A stretch of DNA of 64,000 nucleotides, taken from assembly GCF_014649715.1 (NCBI RefSeq), contig NZ_BMTO01000005.1, forward strand, positions 332,214 to 396,213, written 5' to 3'. The position numbers and the translations under genes were made by a program. This DNA is from Streptomyces lateritius (GTDB taxonomy: Bacteria > Actinomycetota > Actinomycetes > Streptomycetales > Streptomycetaceae). Shown here in pieces: positions 17,860 through 25,470 of the stretch. The notes under the pieces were generated by a model. The model worked only from the letters and a program-made list of their open reading frames with translations, had not been told where the DNA came from and ran no database searches. The first letter of the stretch is position 1; each line of letters begins with the position of its first letter.

Positions 17860-18884
17860 GCCTTCTCCCAGACCATCGTCATGATGCTGACACCGCCGCC
17901 GAGGCCGACGAACAGCACCCGGTCGCCGGAGTCCAACGTGTCATGTATGCGGTCGAGTTGTACGCCCAGGCTGGCGCTGGCGACATTGCCGAGCTCGGGG
18001 ACGGTGACGACCAGCCGGTCCTCGGGCACGCCGGTGATCTCCACGAACCGTTCCAGGTACGGCACGGTGACCTGGTGCACCAGGACGTACCGGAAGTCGG
18101 TCCAGTCGAGCCCCGTGCGGTGCCGCACCCGGTCGAGGACCGAGGTGCCTACCTTCTCGAACACCTCGCGCAACTCGCCGCCGTCGCCGTGGAAGTAGGT
18201 GTGCTCGTCGCCGCGGGGGTGACGCGAGCCGCCGCCGGATATCCCCCCGACGCTCCAGTGCTCGGAGTGCGTCTGGCTGTCCACGTCGAGGATCCCGCCG
18301 CGGTCCACCTCTGCAAGGACGACCGCCGCCCCCGCGTCCCCGAAGGTGTAGCCGGCGAAGCCGTCCCGGAACTGGGCCAGATCGGCGGGATCGTGCCGCA
18401 CGGCCCGGCTCGGCGTCTCCCCGGTGACGACGAGGGCCCGCCGGGCGCGCCCCGCGAGGATCACGGAGCGGGCGAGATCCATGCCGTTGACGAAGCTGTT
18501 GCAGGCGTTCGTCACGTCCAGGGCGTGCGCCCTGGAACCCAGTTCGGCCTGGACGATGTGCGCGGTGGCCGGTTCGACCATGTCGCGCGACGCGGAGGCG
18601 AACACGAGAAGGTCGATGTCCAGCGGGTCGGCGCCGGCCCGTGCCAGCGCGCCGCGCGCGGCGCCCACCGCCAGGGTGGAGGCGTACTGGTCCGGCCGGG
18701 CGATCCGGCGGGTGAGGATGCCGGTGGCCCGCTCGAACACTCCGGCCGGCAGCGCGAACCCGCCGGCCTCGGACACCCGCTGACGCAGCCGCTCCGAGCC
18801 CATGACCCGCTCCGGCAGGCAGGCGCCCACCCCGGTGATCCCGACGCGCACGGAGCCGTCGACGACGGCGTTCTGACTCTTCAT
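17856..18884 (-). CDS. ketosynthase III of OleA type (3-oxoacyl-ACP synthase III family)
   Basis: A 342-residue thiolase-fold enzyme with the triad Cys128 (NACNSFVNGMD), His in LVHQVTVPYLERF and Asn in ELGNVASASLG. The NAC-x2-F-x-NGMD context is that of OleA, which condenses two acyl-CoAs head to head, rather than that of FabH. A glutamate in DMVEPATAH (E104, 24 residues before the Cys) falls where OleA keeps its catalytic base Glu117. It heads the five-gene operon. The ATG at 18884 has no ribosome site, but TAGTCT lies 7 nt upstream on the coding strand, a typical leaderless -10. Overlap with the GT2 gene is ATGA. OleA-type condensation is inferred; starter substrates are unknown. Confidence 0.85.
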   Translation of the reverse strand: MKSQNAVVDGSVRVGITGVGACLPERVMGSERLRQRVSEAGGFALPAGVFERATGILTRRIARPDQYASTLAVGAARGALARAGADPLDIDLLVFASASRDMVEPATAHIVQAELGSRAHALDVTNACNSFVNGMDLARSVILAGRARRALVVTGETPSRAVRHDPADLAQFRDGFAGYTFGDAGAAVVLAEVDRGGILDVDSQTHSEHWSVGGISGGGSRHPRGDEHTYFHGDGGELREVFEKVGTSVLDRVRHRTGLDWTDFRYVLVHQVTVPYLERFVEITGVPEDRLVVTVPELGNVASASLGVQLDRIHDTLDSGDRVLFVGLGGGVSIMTMVWEKA

Positions 18885-19048
18885 GGCTGGGAGACTACGG
18901 TCGGACAGGGCTCAGGGCCTGAGCGCCGGTACTCAGCCGCACTGAGCGAAAGCCCCCGTGCGCGCCTGCTCGCCGGCCGGCGCCGGGGGGGCCGCCGGAG
19001 AGACGCTACGGTGGTCGGGAGATCGTTCCGGACGGAAGTGACGGGGAC

Positions 19049-20089
19049 ATGCGACCGATGCAGGATGTGCTGCTGCGCACCGATGGGCGAGCGGGCTTCG
19101 TCACCCTGAACCGGCCGAAGGCCATCAACGCCCTCACCCATGCCATGGTGCGCCGCATCGACGAGGCGCTGACCGCGTGGGCGGACGATCCCGCCGTCGA
19201 GACCGTCGTCCTCGAGGGCGCGGGTGAGCGCGGGCTGTGCGCCGGCGGTGACATCCGGGCCATCCACGACGACGCCCGGGCCGGCCGCACCGCCTCCGTC
19301 GACTTCTGGCGCGACGAGTACCGCCTCAACGCCAGGATCGCCCGCTACCCCAAGCCGTACGTGGCCTTCATGGACGGGATCGTCATGGGTGGCGGTGTCG
19401 GCGTCTCGGCCCACGGCTCCGTCCGGATCGTCACCGAGCGCTCCCGCGTGGCGATGCCCGAGACGGGGATCGGCTTCGTCCCCGACGTCGGCGGTACGTA
19501 CCTCCTGGGCAGGGCCCCAGGCGAACTGGGTACTCATCTGGCCCTCACCGGCGAAGGGGTGGGCGCCGCCGACGCCCTGCTGACCGGCCTCGCCGACCAC
19601 TTCGTCCCCTCCGAGGACCTGCCGCGCCTGGCCCTGGAGCTGACCCGGGCGCCCGCGCGCGAGGTGCTGCCCCGCTTCGCGCGGCCGGCCCCGGCCGGCG
19701 ACCTGGCCGCGCGGCGCGCGTGGATCGACGCCTGCTACACGGCGGACACGGTCGAGGACATCGTCGACCGGCTCCTCGACTCCGGTGTGCCCGAGGCCAA
19801 GGAGGCCGCCACCACCCTCCTGGCCAAATCGCCCACCGCGCTGAAGGTCACCCTGGCCGCGATCCGGCGCGCCCGGCTCCTCGACTCCCTGGAGACCGTC
19901 CTGAACATGGAGTTCCGGCTCTCCTGCGCCGCGCTCTCCTCCGCCGACCTCGTCGAGGGCATCCGCGCCCAGGTCGTCGACAAGGACCGCACTCCCCATT
20001 GGTCCCCGGCCACGCTCCCCGAGGTGACGGCCGACGCCGTCACCCGGTACTTCGCCGCGCCCGCCACCGCGGAGCCCTTCAGGTCCTGA
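19049..20089 (+). CDS. 3-hydroxyisobutyryl-CoA hydrolase-like protein (crotonase superfamily)
   Basis: A 346-residue crotonase-fold enzyme. GGDIRAIHDD and the oxyanion-hole GIVMGGGVGVSAHG, followed by MPETGIGFVPDVGGTYLL, match HIBCH rather than enoyl-CoA hydratases: in HIBCH the Glu of PETxIGxxPDVGG is catalytic. The length also fits HIBCH, with a C-terminal helical half (LEGIRAQVVDKDRTPHW). The expected role is hydrolysis of 3-hydroxyisobutyryl-CoA in valine breakdown, in the cytosol. The start has only a weak GGGG site; a second ATG lies three codons on. It diverges from the ketosynthase operon with about 160 bp between them. Confidence 0.88.
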   Translation: MRPMQDVLLRTDGRAGFVTLNRPKAINALTHAMVRRIDEALTAWADDPAVETVVLEGAGERGLCAGGDIRAIHDDARAGRTASVDFWRDEYRLNARIARYPKPYVAFMDGIVMGGGVGVSAHGSVRIVTERSRVAMPETGIGFVPDVGGTYLLGRAPGELGTHLALTGEGVGAADALLTGLADHFVPSEDLPRLALELTRAPAREVLPRFARPAPAGDLAARRAWIDACYTADTVEDIVDRLLDSGVPEAKEAATTLLAKSPTALKVTLAAIRRARLLDSLETVLNMEFRLSCAALSSADLVEGIRAQVVDKDRTPHWSPATLPEVTADAVTRYFAAPATAEPFRS

Positions 20090-20441
20090 GTCCGGCCCCC
20101 TTCACCCGGTCCGAGGCGCGGTAAATCGGTGTCGCGATCCCGACAGGGCTCCCTAGACTCGCCGCGCGCGCCGACGACGTTCCGGCGCGCCGATCGACCG
20201 ACTGACCGACCGACGAGGGGGGAGCCCGACCGTGCGTTGCCGTACCGCTGTCGTCGCTCCCCGGTCCCCCCGGTCCCGGTTCGACGTGATCCTGATGTCC
20301 CGCGCCGCCCGATGCCGGCTGCGCGGCCGCCATCGGATGCCCGTGACGCATTCCTGACCCCTGCCCGCCCGATGTGCCGGCGGGGCGCCGCGTCCGGAAA
20401 TCGCGCCGCCCTCTCCCGTACACGTCGAAAGGCCCTGGGCC
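20090..20441. other. 352-bp intergenic region before the EF-G paralogue
   Basis: No gene with usual codon bias is supported. It contains a run of four-base repeats based on GACC (about 20192-20216) and GC-rich sequence that could form the leader or promoter of the downstream EF-G-like gene. Its short reading frames lack ribosome sites and family features. Confidence 0.5.
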
Positions 20442-22586
20442 GTGCGTACCCACCTCCAGCTTCCCCCGACCACCCCGCTCGACCGCGTCCGTAACCTCGG
20501 CATCCTCGCCCACGTGGACGCGGGCAAGACCACCGTGACCGAGCGGATGCTGTACCTCACCGGCGCCACCCACAAACGCGGCGAGGTCCACGACGGTACG
20601 ACCGTCACGGACTTCGACCCACAGGAACGTGACCGCGGGATCACCATCTTCGCGGCGGCGGTCAGCTGTGACTGGGACGGTCACCGGATCAACCTGATCG
20701 ACACCCCCGGCCACGTCGACTTCTCCGACGAGGTGGAGCGCTCGCTCCGTGTCCTCGACGGCGCCGTCGCGGTGTTCGACGCGGTCGCGGGTGTCGAGCC
20801 GCAGAGCGAGACGGTCTGGCGGCAGGCCGACCGGCACCGGGTCCCGCGGATCGCCTTCGTCAACAAGATGGACCGCGCCGGCGCCGACCTCGACACCGCC
20901 GTGGCATCGATCAGGGACCGGCTGCACACCGCCCCGCTCGTCGTCCAGCTGCCGATCGGTCAGGAGGACGGCTTCACCGGAGTGGTGGACCTGGTCCGTA
21001 TGCGCGCCCTGATCTGGGCCGCCGGTCACGACACGTTCACCGACGTGCCGGTGCCTCAGGCCCTGCGCGAGGAGGCACGACGGCGCCGCCGAGCCCTGGA
21101 GGAGGCCGTCGCCGAACTCCATCCGCGCGCCCTGGAGGAGTTCTGCGCCCGGCCGGCCTCCGACGGGTCCCGGGACCCCGACGGCTCGCCGGCCCTGGGG
21201 GAGCGCACGCTGACCGCGGCGCTGCGCGATCTGACCCGCAGTGGTGACGGTGTGGTCGTGCTGTGCGGATCCGCCTACCGCGACCGGGGGATGGAGCCGC
21301 TGCTCGACGCCGTCGTCTCGTACCTGCCCTCGCCGCTCGACGCACCCCCCGTGCGCGGCACCGAGGACGGTGAGGAGCGGGAACGGGCCGCCGACCCGGA
21401 AGCGCCGTTCGCCGCCCTGGCCTTCAAGGTGCACTCCACCGCCACCGGACGACTCACCTATCTCCGGGTGTACTCCGGAACGATCGAGAAGGGAGACGTC
21501 GTGCTCGACGTGGCCGCACGGCGCACCGAGCGGATCGGCCGCATCCTGCGGGTGCGGGCCGACCGGAACACCGAGGTGGACCGGGCACGGGCCGGGGACA
21601 TCGTCGCCGTGGTCGGACCGAAGACCGCCCGCCCCGGCGCCACGCTGTGCGTGCCCTCGGCGCCCCTGCTGCTCGAACCGCCCGCGGCGGCCACCCCGGT
21701 GGTCTCCGTCGCGGTCGAGGCCCGCAGAAGCCTGGACAGCGACCGGCTGGCGTCGGCGCTGGCACGACTCGTCGAGGAGGACCCCTCCCTCGCGGTCCGT
21801 ACCGACCCCGAAACCGGTCAGACGGTGCTGTCGGGGATGGGCGAACTGCACCTGGAGGTCGCGGTGGAGAAGATCCGCCGGGCCCAGGGTCTGGACATCG
21901 GTGTCGGCAGACCGCAGGTGGCCTACCGCGAGACGGTCGTCCGCGGCGTGTCCGGTCATATCCACCGGCACGTCAAACAGGACGGCGGCGCGGGCCAGTT
22001 CGCCCATGTCGTGATCGACGTCGAGCCACTCGGCGTCGGACCACTCGGCACCGGCGCGGCCATGGGCGGGGACGGGGAGTTCGCCTTCTCCTCCACCGTC
22101 ACCGGCGGCCGCGTGCCGCAGGAGTACGTCCGAGCGGTGGAGGCCGGCTGCCGGGACGCCCTGGCGGAGGGCCCGCTCGGCGGCCACCCGGTGACGGGCG
22201 TGCGGGTGACGCTCACCGACGGAGCCACCCACTCCAAGGACTCCTCGGAGATGGCGTTCCGTACGGCGGGCCGCTCCGCGCTGCGCGAGGCGCTGCGTGC
22301 CAGTGCGATGACGCTGCTCGAACCGGTCGTCGAGATCACGGTCACGGTGCCCGACAGCGCCGTGGGCGGTGTGCTCGGCGACCTGGCGGCCCGTCGTGGC
22401 CGGGTTCACGGCTCGACCTCCCGGGCCGGTACGGCGGTGATCACCGCGACCGTGCCGCTGGCCGAACTCTTCGGCTACGCGTCCCGGCTGCGCGGTCGCA
22501 CCCAGGGCCGCGGCACCTTCACGACCCGGCCCGCCGGTTACGCCCCCGCACCGGCCGGCGCGACCGGAGGAACGCCGACCCGGTAG
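20442..22586 (+). CDS. elongation factor G paralogue (EF-G2 type)
   Basis: A 714-residue translational GTPase with all five EF-G domains. G1 is AHVDAGKTT, switch [11 protein letters not shown]4 NKMD. Domain IV starts around [11 protein letters not shown] and contains [14 protein letters not shown]; the C-terminus has the alpha/beta domain V ([12 protein letters not shown]). It lacks the very high conservation of the housekeeping FusA and resembles the second EF-G that many streptomycetes carry, possibly with a role in stress translation, ribosome recycling or antibiotic tolerance. It is not adjacent to rps/tuf genes, unlike the main fusA. GTG start at 20442; the ribosome site is not obvious. 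A perfect hairpin terminator follows. Confidence 0.88.
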   Translation: MRTHLQLPPTTPLDRVRNLGILAHVDAGKTTVTERMLYLTGATHKRGEVHDGTTVTDFDPQERDRGITIFAAAVSCDWDGHRINLIDTPGHVDFSDEVERSLRVLDGAVAVFDAVAGVEPQSETVWRQADRHRVPRIAFVNKMDRAGADLDTAVASIRDRLHTAPLVVQLPIGQEDGFTGVVDLVRMRALIWAAGHDTFTDVPVPQALREEARRRRRALEEAVAELHPRALEEFCARPASDGSRDPDGSPALGERTLTAALRDLTRSGDGVVVLCGSAYRDRGMEPLLDAVVSYLPSPLDAPPVRGTEDGEERERAADPEAPFAALAFKVHSTATGRLTYLRVYSGTIEKGDVVLDVAARRTERIGRILRVRADRNTEVDRARAGDIVAVVGPKTARPGATLCVPSAPLLLEPPAAATPVVSVAVEARRSLDSDRLASALARLVEEDPSLAVRTDPETGQTVLSGMGELHLEVAVEKIRRAQGLDIGVGRPQVAYRETVVRGVSGHIHRHVKQDGGAGQFAHVVIDVEPLGVGPLGTGAAMGGDGEFAFSSTVTGGRVPQEYVRAVEAGCRDALAEGPLGGHPVTGVRVTLTDGATHSKDSSEMAFRTAGRSALREALRASAMTLLEPVVEITVTVPDSAVGGVLGDLAARRGRVHGSTSRAGTAVITATVPLAELFGYASRLRGRTQGRGTFTTRPAGYAPAPAGATGGTPTR

Positions 22587-22633
22587 CGACGGCCTCCGTA
22601 CGACCGGCCCGGTAGCGACGGAAGCGGTACGAC

Positions 22634-22667
22634 GACGGGCCCGCCCCACCTCCGGGGCGGGCCCGTC
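22634..22667 (+). terminator. perfect 14-bp hairpin terminator after the EF-G paralogue
   Basis: GACGGGCCCGCCCC (22634-22647) and its exact complement (22654-22667) flank a 6-nt loop, 48 nt after the EF-G paralogue stop codon. No T-tract follows. Confidence 0.8.
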
Positions 22668-22694
22668 CCGGCCGCACCGCCGGACGCCCGGTCA

Positions 22695-22724
22695 GGCCCC
22701 GGCGGCCGACCGGCCGCCGGGGCC
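22695..22724. repeat. second perfect 14-bp inverted repeat
   Basis: GGCCCCGGCGGCCG (22695-22708) is mirrored exactly at 22711-22724 with only 2 nt between, so at least two pairs would open to form the loop. It lies 28 nt after the first terminator hairpin and next to the yidD remnant. It may be a second terminator or a structure in the leader of the broken gene. Confidence 0.6.
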
Positions 22725-22735
22725 GTGCGGCAGGC

Positions 22736-22985
22736 ACACCGCACGCGGCCGTGCAGCGCTACCGGGCCGAGATCAGCCCGGCCCGTCGACCGCGCTGCCC
22801 CTCGCACACCGGGCTGTTCCACGTACGCCGTCCAGGCCCTGCGGCGCCAGGGCGCGCTGGGCGGCGTGCAGCCGGTCCTGGGCCGGTCGCCGCGGTGTAC
22901 GCGGGACGCGGCGCGCCGTCGTGAATACCCGGGACCCCGTCCCGGACCGAGGGAACGACGGCGCGTCAGCGGACCCTCTCGCTGA
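22736..22985 (+). pseudogene. frameshifted yidD-like membrane insertion factor
   Basis: Two frames together give a YidD-family protein. One reads AAVQRYRAEISPARRPRCPS (from about 22745). One nucleotide shift later, GCSTYAVQALRRQGALGGVQPV (from 22812) appears, followed by a C-terminal Arg-rich tail to 22985. YidD proteins show exactly RYxxxISP...RCR-x3-CS-YA--AL--HGA. The break is a single extra G in the run at 22811-22813 (GGG where GGC-TGT is expected). The second half lacks the usual RRLLRCHP. It is probably inactive, or a base-calling error in a G run. The tail overlaps the end of the convergent maltokinase-cap gene by 20 nt. Confidence 0.6.
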
Positions 22986-23649
22986 GCACCGCGAAGGCGC
23001 CGCGCCGCTCCCGGCCCTCCGGAGTGCGCCAGCCCGCGACGACCCCTCCCAGAGCCCCGGCGGACACGCCGTCGGCTTCGGACCCGTCCGCGCGCAGGAC
23101 CCGCGTCACCGTGAGGGTGAGCGGGGACGCCGCCGACTCCGGGCCGCCCGTCGCGTCCACGAGCAGGTCGGTCGCGTCCGGCCCTTCCGCGACGGTCGCC
23201 GGCGCGCTCAGGCCTCCGCGGCCGCTGAAATGGCGGGTGACGGTCGGGTCGGGCGTACCGGACTCACTCTGCGCCTGCGGCTCGGCACGTCCCTCGACCA
23301 GCGCGAGCAGCTGCGCCACGAGCACCGGGTCGTGGGTCCCGTCGTACACCCACCGCCGTCCCAGCACACCGTGTTCGGAGGTGCCGACCAGGGCGTGCTC
23401 CGCACCGGCGAGCGGCGCCCCTCGGTAACTGAGCGGCAGGTGGTAAGCGACGGCGTCGTCACCCGGGCCGTCCGTGACCACCATGAACTCCATGCCCACC
23501 TCTCCTTGGGGGTCGTCGAGCCGGAAGCCTCCGGCCTTGGCGAGCTCCGGCCCCCGCTCCGTGGGGACGTACCAAGGCCGGGAGGGGAGCCAGGAGGTGA
23601 GAAGGTCCAGCTTGCCGGGGTTCATGGTGGTGCGGTGAATGACAGCCAT
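22966..23649 (-). CDS. maltokinase N-terminal cap-like domain protein
   Basis: A 227-residue cytosolic protein beginning MAVIHRTTMNPGKLDLLTSWLPSRPWY, the opening of the cap domain found at the N-terminus of actinobacterial maltokinases (Pep2/Mak), here on its own. Other conserved stretches are AGGFRLDDPQGEVGMEFMVV, YHLPLSYRGAPL and HGVLGRRWVYDGTHDPV. The kinase part is absent, so it is not a maltokinase by itself; stand-alone cap proteins of this kind have no known function. Start at 23649 (a longer frame exists but runs into the glutaminase gene). It diverges from the glutaminase gene with under 100 bp between starts. Confidence 0.85.
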   Translation of the reverse strand: MAVIHRTTMNPGKLDLLTSWLPSRPWYVPTERGPELAKAGGFRLDDPQGEVGMEFMVVTDGPGDDAVAYHLPLSYRGAPLAGAEHALVGTSEHGVLGRRWVYDGTHDPVLVAQLLALVEGRAEPQAQSESGTPDPTVTRHFSGRGGLSAPATVAEGPDATDLLVDATGGPESAASPLTLTVTRVLRADGSEADGVSAGALGGVVAGWRTPEGRERRGAFAVLSERVR

Positions 23650-23734
23650 GCCTGCCCAACTTCCCTCACCCGTGTTCGGTTCCCACCCGGGCCCGGGGGA
23701 GGGGCGCGCGGCACCGAACGGCACAATGAGGATC

Positions 23735-24652
23735 ATGCTGCTGTCGTTCCAACCCGTCCTCGAGCGCATCGCCGAGGAGATCGGGGACCTCGTCGGCCGG
23801 GGCCGGCCCGCCGACTACATCCCGGCGCTCGCCGCAGGCGACCCGGGCCGCTTCGGCATGGCCGTCGCCGAACTCGACGGCACCGTCTACGGCGTGGGGG
23901 AGTGGCAGCAGCCCTTCTCCACCCAGTCCGTCACCAAGGTGTTCACCCTCGCCCTCGCCCTTGCCCGCGAGGGCGACACGCTCTGGGAACACGTCGGACG
24001 GGAGCCGTCGGGCAACCCGTTCAACTCGCTGGTGCAGCTGGAGTACGAGAACGGCATCCCCCGCAACCCGTTCATCAACGCCGGCGCGCTGGTCGTCACG
24101 GACCGGCTGCACGGCCTGACCGGGGACGCCTCGGGCACACTGCTCGACCTGCTCCGGGCCGAGAGCGGCAACCCGGACCTCGACTTCGACCGGGACGTGG
24201 CCGCGTCGGAGACCGCGCACGGGGACCGCAACGCCGCGCTGGCCCACTTCATGGCCTCGTACCGGAACATCTCCACCCCCGTGCCGACCCTTCTGCGCGA
24301 GTACTTCCGGCAGTGCTCGGTCGAGGCGTCCTGCGCCGATCTCGCGCTCGCCACCGGGTTCCTCGCCCGCCACGGCATACGGGCCGACGGCTCACGGCTG
24401 CTCACCCGGAGCCAGGCCAAGCAGATCAACGCGGTCATGCTCACCTGCGGGACGTACGACGCGGCCGGCGACTTCGCCTACCGCGTGGGGCTGCCCGGCA
24501 AGAGCGGGGTCGGCGGCGGCATCATCGCCGTCGTCCCGGGCCGCTGCACCCTCTGCGTCTGGAGCCCCGGTCTGGACGAGCGCGGCAACTCGGTCGCGGG
24601 CGTCGCGGCCCTGGACCGCTTCACCACGATCACCGGCCTCTCCGTCTTCTGA
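23735..24652 (+). CDS. glsA: glutaminase (GlsA family)
   Basis: A 305-residue serine-dependent beta-lactamase-like fold enzyme that deamidates glutamine to glutamate in the cytosol. It shows the SxxK pair in FSTQSVTKVF, the NPFNSLVQLEYENGIPRNPFINAGA block, and GLPGKSGVGGGIIAVVPG near the C-terminus, all hallmarks of glutaminase A. Length is normal for the family. I chose ATG 23735: GAGGATC precedes it and CACAAT lies 7 nt upstream as a possible -10. An ATG three codons earlier (23726) is the alternative. The neighbouring cap-domain gene is divergent. Confidence 0.93.
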   Translation: MLLSFQPVLERIAEEIGDLVGRGRPADYIPALAAGDPGRFGMAVAELDGTVYGVGEWQQPFSTQSVTKVFTLALALAREGDTLWEHVGREPSGNPFNSLVQLEYENGIPRNPFINAGALVVTDRLHGLTGDASGTLLDLLRAESGNPDLDFDRDVAASETAHGDRNAALAHFMASYRNISTPVPTLLREYFRQCSVEASCADLALATGFLARHGIRADGSRLLTRSQAKQINAVMLTCGTYDAAGDFAYRVGLPGKSGVGGGIIAVVPGRCTLCVWSPGLDERGNSVAGVAALDRFTTITGLSVF

Positions 24653-24682
24653 ACCGACGGCCCCCCCGACGAACCCTGAACG

Positions 24683-24756
24683 GCGTTCAGCCGCGCACCG
24701 CGTTCAGCCGCCACCGCGCGCCGCGTTCAGCCGTCACCGCGCACCGCGTTCAGCGG
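24683..24756. repeat. four copies of a GCGTTCAGC repeat spanning the SSI stop codon
   Basis: GCGTTCAG occurs at 24683, 24700, 24723 and 24746 (spacings 17, 23, 23) with similar flanks (CCGCGCACC). On the minus strand each copy reads CTGAACGC, and the stop codon of the protease-inhibitor gene is the TGA inside the first of these copies. The block lies between two convergent genes and may have grown by replication slippage. Confidence 0.7.
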
Positions 24757-25208
24757 TCCGCGGCCGGAAGGAACGGAACCAGCGCGTCCCACCGCCCGAT
24801 CTCGCACCCGTTCTCCCGCGTGAAGTCCGCGTTCACCGGCCGCCCGGCCCAGGTCCCCTCGACGTGCGCGACGGCGGGACCGCCGTGCTGCATCGTGCAC
24901 AGCGCGTCTTCGGGCACGGGCGCGAAGGGGCCGGGGCCGCCCCAGACGGTCAGCGCGTCGAGCCTCTCGCAGGCCGCCCGCGCTTGGGGGTGATCTCCGT
25001 CGGCGGGGTGGCAGTACAGCTCGTACGTGCCGTCACGGGCCGGATCTCCGGACTCCGAGACCATCACCGTCAGACGGTCGCCCCGGTCCGTCCGGTCGCC
25101 GGGCACCGATGGCGCGGCTGTCGCCGTCCCGCAGAGAACGGCGGCGCTGAGCGCTGTGACGAGCGCCGTGGTGAGGGCGGTGGCGCGGGCGGGACGACGA
25201 CAGAGCAT
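24750..25208 (-). CDS. subtilisin inhibitor-like (SSI family) secreted protease inhibitor
   Basis: A 152-residue precursor with a Sec signal (RRPARATALTTALVTALSAAVLCGTATAA) and a mature domain of about 120 residues. Four cysteines (66, 80, 104, 135) match the two SSI disulfides. The reactive loop follows Cys104 as CTMQHGG, placing Met106 at P1 (SSI has CPMVYDP, also Met at P1) with Gln at P1'. The YELYCHPADGDHPQARAACERL block is typical. Met at P1 suggests inhibition of subtilisin-like proteases. The mature domain's usual VYAPS opening is absent (LTVMVSESGDP instead). The ATG at 25208 is preceded by a GGAGAGG-like stretch further upstream. Confidence 0.92.
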   Translation of the reverse strand: MLCRRPARATALTTALVTALSAAVLCGTATAAPSVPGDRTDRGDRLTVMVSESGDPARDGTYELYCHPADGDHPQARAACERLDALTVWGGPGPFAPVPEDALCTMQHGGPAVAHVEGTWAGRPVNADFTRENGCEIGRWDALVPFLPAADR

Positions 25209-25470
25209 GGAGCGATCCGTTCGGAGAGGAGGGCGCGGGCAGGCGGAGCCGGCCGACAGACCAACGCGGCACAGCGCGGAACGTCACCCTGACATCCCCC
25301 GAACGCACGCGGACCCGGGGGACCTCCACCGGAGATCACGGGACGTCCGCGCACTCTCCGAGGCGCCCGCGAGCCACGGCGCGGATAATGGGGCTCATGG
25401 TTCCGCCCGGGCCACGCCGGTCCGTGAGGGCGGAGCGGAGCAGAGGGGCTCTGACGGCTGGAGGTGCCTC

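Noticed and set aside
20079..22649. 856-codon minus-strand frame opposite the EF-G paralogue
   Set aside because: A typical high-GC antisense shadow; the plus strand carries all five EF-G domains with clear GTPase motifs.
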